Assembly: GCA_009701105.1 (NCBI GenBank)
Contig: WLKU01000059.1
Coordinates: 1 to 7,734 of the forward strand
Source of the DNA: Actinomycetota bacterium
GTDB taxonomy: Bacteria > Actinomycetota > Acidimicrobiia > Acidimicrobiales > Ilumatobacteraceae
Reading direction: 5' to 3'
DNA length: 7,734 nt
Shown: one piece after another, positions 6,699 through 7,734 of the stretch
How the letters are laid out: every line of letters begins with the position of its first letter
How positions within the stretch are numbered: position 1 is the first letter of the stretch
Translations under genes and position numbers: made by a program
The notes under the pieces: generated by a model
Seen by the model: only the letters and a program-made list of their open reading frames with translations
What the model was told of the DNA's origin: nothing
Databases searched by the model: none

Positions 6699-7301
6699 TC
6701 AAGGTATATCGAACTCATTGAACGCTTCACGTTCAAGTTCGACTGCAGGTACATCATCAACTTCATCATCAACAACTGGTCGTGGATATTCAATTGTTTC
6801 ATCAAGACCGAATGCACGACTCAGTAATTTACCTTTTGGTCGCAACACTCCGCCCAAGTCATCGGTGCGATCAAACTGTGGAGTCCACGGCATGGCTTTT
6901 GTTTCCTCAAGGTCTGCGTCGCGCACAACTGGCTTGGCGGCTGGTGCTCGAACTTCTTGAACTTCTTCCACGTCTTGTTTGTCGCTCTGAAACAACATCG
7001 GTCGAACTACTGGCTTCTTTTTCGTCTTTGTTTCAGTCGCTGACTTTTTTGCACTTGCCTTCTCAGGCGAAACACCTGATTTGGGTGTCTTGAATAACCG
7101 CGGTGGATCTTCTCGGCGATCATCAATTGACCAACCTTTTGGCACACTCATTCGGTCGCCGTGAGTAACGCACAACGCACTTCGACGCTCATCTCCAACT
7201 ACTTCATAGTTCTGGAGTGTCAGCAGCAAACTGTGCGGATCAATAATGTATTCAACTGCCGCTGGTTGCGCACATCCTGGTCTTTCGCACTGCTGAGCCA
7301 C
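6699..7301 (-). CDS. DUF3499 family protein with long charged tail
   Basis: The first ~60 residues match the actinobacterial DUF3499 pattern: a CERPGC motif (C5, C10), a short beta region, LCVTH (C44, H47) and VPKGW. The C-x4-C and C-x2-H pairs look like a single zinc site, although the family has no established function that I know of. Residues about 65-200 are low-complexity: a lysine/threonine stretch (about 81-97, KASAKKSATETKTKKK), then an acidic, Glu/Asp/Val-rich region ending in ELEREAFNEFDIP. This part is probably disordered and makes the protein longer than the short family members I know. The GTG at 7301 is chosen because the zinc motif begins four codons later. It is only 19 bases downstream of the tRNA-Val on the same strand with no Shine-Dalgarno, so the mRNA is probably freed by tRNA 3'-end processing. 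The SRPBCC gene follows. Confidence 0.88.
   Translation of the reverse strand: MAQQCERPGCAQPAAVEYIIDPHSLLLTLQNYEVVGDERRSALCVTHGDRMSVPKGWSIDDRREDPPRLFKTPKSGVSPEKASAKKSATETKTKKKPVVRPMLFQSDKQDVEEVQEVRAPAAKPVVRDADLEETKAMPWTPQFDRTDDLGGVLRPKGKLLSRAFGLDETIEYPRPVVDDEVDDVPAVELEREAFNEFDIP
6752..6775 (-). repeat. Two 12-bp direct repeats in the acidic tail of the DUF3499 gene
   Basis: CATCATCAACTT (6752-6763) is followed at once by CATCATCAACAA (6764-6775). On the minus strand they encode the repeated Val-Val-Asp-Asp / Glu-Val-Asp-Asp part of the tail. A second short tandem, GAACTTCTT twice at 6950-6967, encodes part of EEVQEVR. Both suggest that the tail grows by slippage or small duplication. Confidence 0.6.
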
Positions 7302-7320
7302 GACTAAACACTAGTTCTCG

Positions 7321-7393
7321 TGGGCGATATGGGCCTCGATCCCACGACTTCCACGATGTGAACGTGGCGCTCTTCCGACTGAGCTAACCGCCC
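7321..7393 (-). tRNA. tRNA-Val (anticodon CAC)
   Basis: A complete 73-base cloverleaf can be drawn by hand. The acceptor stem GGGCGGT/ATCGCCC has one G·U pair. The D-arm is GCTC/GAGC with loop AGTCGGAA. The anticodon stem CCACG/CGTGG has loop TTCACAT (anticodon CAC, reading GUG). The variable loop is AAGTC. The T-stem GTGGG/CCCAT has loop ATCGAGG, and the discriminator is A. CCA is not encoded (CGA follows). T-loop position 54 is A instead of the nearly universal T, and the outer T-stem pair is G·U. On its 3' side the DUF3499 start is 19 bases away; on its 5' side the stop of the small membrane protein gene is 23 bases away. Confidence 0.96.
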
Positions 7394-7394
7394 G

Positions 7395-7415
7395 AGGCTG
7401 TTGAGGTTACAGCCC
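7395..7415 (-). other. Hairpin between the membrane-protein stop and tRNA-Val
   Basis: On the minus strand GGCTGT and ACAGCC (plus-strand arms 7396-7401 and 7409-7414) form a perfect 6-bp stem, extended by one G·U pair, around a 7-base loop. It occupies almost the whole gap between the 99-residue gene and the tRNA. It has no U-tract. It could be a weak intrinsic terminator for the upstream gene or a 5' processing signal for the tRNA, or chance. Confidence 0.4.
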
Positions 7416-7433
7416 ACTATTGGCTCGGTACAA
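7406..7433 (-). promoter_or_regulatory. Candidate promoter for the tRNA-Val / DUF3499 / SRPBCC transcript
   Basis: On the minus strand TTGTAC (7433-7428) and TGTAAC (7411-7406) are separated by 16 bases. These are partial matches to TTGACA and TATAAT. The implied start would lie a few bases before the tRNA 5' end, as is usual for tRNA genes. It overlaps the stop codon of the small membrane-protein gene and the hairpin at 7395-7415, so the two interpretations compete. The support is weak. Confidence 0.3.
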
Positions 7434-7716
7434 CGCACGCCTGACCCATTCCTTGCCGGTCCCGTATCGCTTCCGTATCGGATGGGCATGTCATGTCAAA
7501 ACCGATCAATTGCCGCACAACTCCATAATGATCCACTTCGCACCCCACTTCAATGGCAAGTTTGTTGGCGTCAACGACGACACACGATCCCGATTGCAAC
7601 AAGCCGTCTGGTTTTGCTGGAGCAATCGGATCACTCAGCACATTGAGTACCAGCACACCTGCAATACCGATCACAAGAATCCATCCGATCAGACCTTTGG
7701 GAAAATTTCCACGCAC
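7417..7716 (-). CDS. Small membrane-anchored protein with four-cysteine outer domain
   Basis: I do not recognise a named gene. The GTG at 7716 gives 99 residues. A short basic N-terminus (RGNFPKG) is followed by a hydrophobic span (about 8-27), then a Pro-rich linker and a domain of about 55 residues with four cysteines (C45, C59, C77, C94). These probably form two disulfides outside the cell membrane. The positive residues before the span favour an N-in orientation. The pattern Cys...VxCxxxH...TCPxxTxA...AC recalls the small 'septum formation'/LppU-like extracytoplasmic domains of Actinobacteria, but this resemblance is only by eye. The frame stays open through the window edge, adding the proline-rich FPPTPI upstream of the GTG, so the true start may lie outside and the protein may be longer. 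It ends 23 bases before the tRNA. Confidence 0.68.
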   Translation of the reverse strand: MRGNFPKGLIGWILVIGIAGVLVLNVLSDPIAPAKPDGLLQSGSCVVVDANKLAIEVGCEVDHYGVVRQLIGFDMTCPSDTEAIRDRQGMGQACVVPSQ

Positions 7717-7734
7717 GATAGGAGTCGGTGGAAA

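Noticed and set aside
7321..7393. tRNA-Val as an integration site
   Set aside because: There is no partial duplicate of the tRNA 3' end in the window and no integrase beside it.
1..7734. Mobile element, CRISPR array, toxin-antitoxin pair or defence island
   Set aside because: No transposase, integrase, terminal inverted repeats, spaced repeats or toxin-like pairs are visible. The only tandem repeats are coding and in frame.

Overview
The window looks like a gene-dense piece of chromosome from an actinobacterium of moderate GC content. An Acidimicrobiia (Ilumatobacter-like) relative is my best guess, by inference only. The lineage evidence is a mycothiol synthase (MshD; mycothiol is the actinobacterial thiol), a DUF3499 protein (a family I know from Actinobacteria), frequent GTG starts and an almost complete lack of Shine-Dalgarno sequences. 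No mobile element, CRISPR array, phage gene or defence system is visible, and no non-coding stretch approaches 300 bases.

Left block, minus strand (2373 down to 1): a tightly packed run reads nth (endonuclease III, with a lysine-rich repeat tail), then an unrecognised 83-residue protein, then a lone GroES-like co-chaperonin, then trpE (anthranilate synthase component I, cut off by the window edge after 334 residues). Gaps are 2 and 13 bases, and the groES-like stop shares one base with the trpE start, so the four genes are probably co-transcribed and at least partly translationally coupled.

Middle block, plus strand (2403 to 6219): mshD, an M3-family oligoendopeptidase and rlmN follow each other with 10- and 9-base gaps, again an apparent operon. 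It diverges from nth across only 29 bases.

Right block, minus strand (7716 down to 6232): a small one-span membrane protein with four cysteines in its outer part, a tRNA-Val(CAC), a DUF3499 protein and an SRPBCC-domain protein. The tRNA ends only 19 bases before the DUF3499 start, so the two are probably on one primary transcript. The SRPBCC gene converges on rlmN with 12 bases between the stops.

Most genes are housekeeping: tryptophan synthesis, base-excision repair, thiol redox, peptide turnover, and rRNA/tRNA modification and decoding. I found no convincing new multi-gene system. The points most worth a second look are the GroES-like/trpE coupling, the repeat-built lysine tail on Nth, the tRNA-Val with A at T-loop position 54 lying directly against a protein gene, and the two short unrecognised proteins.
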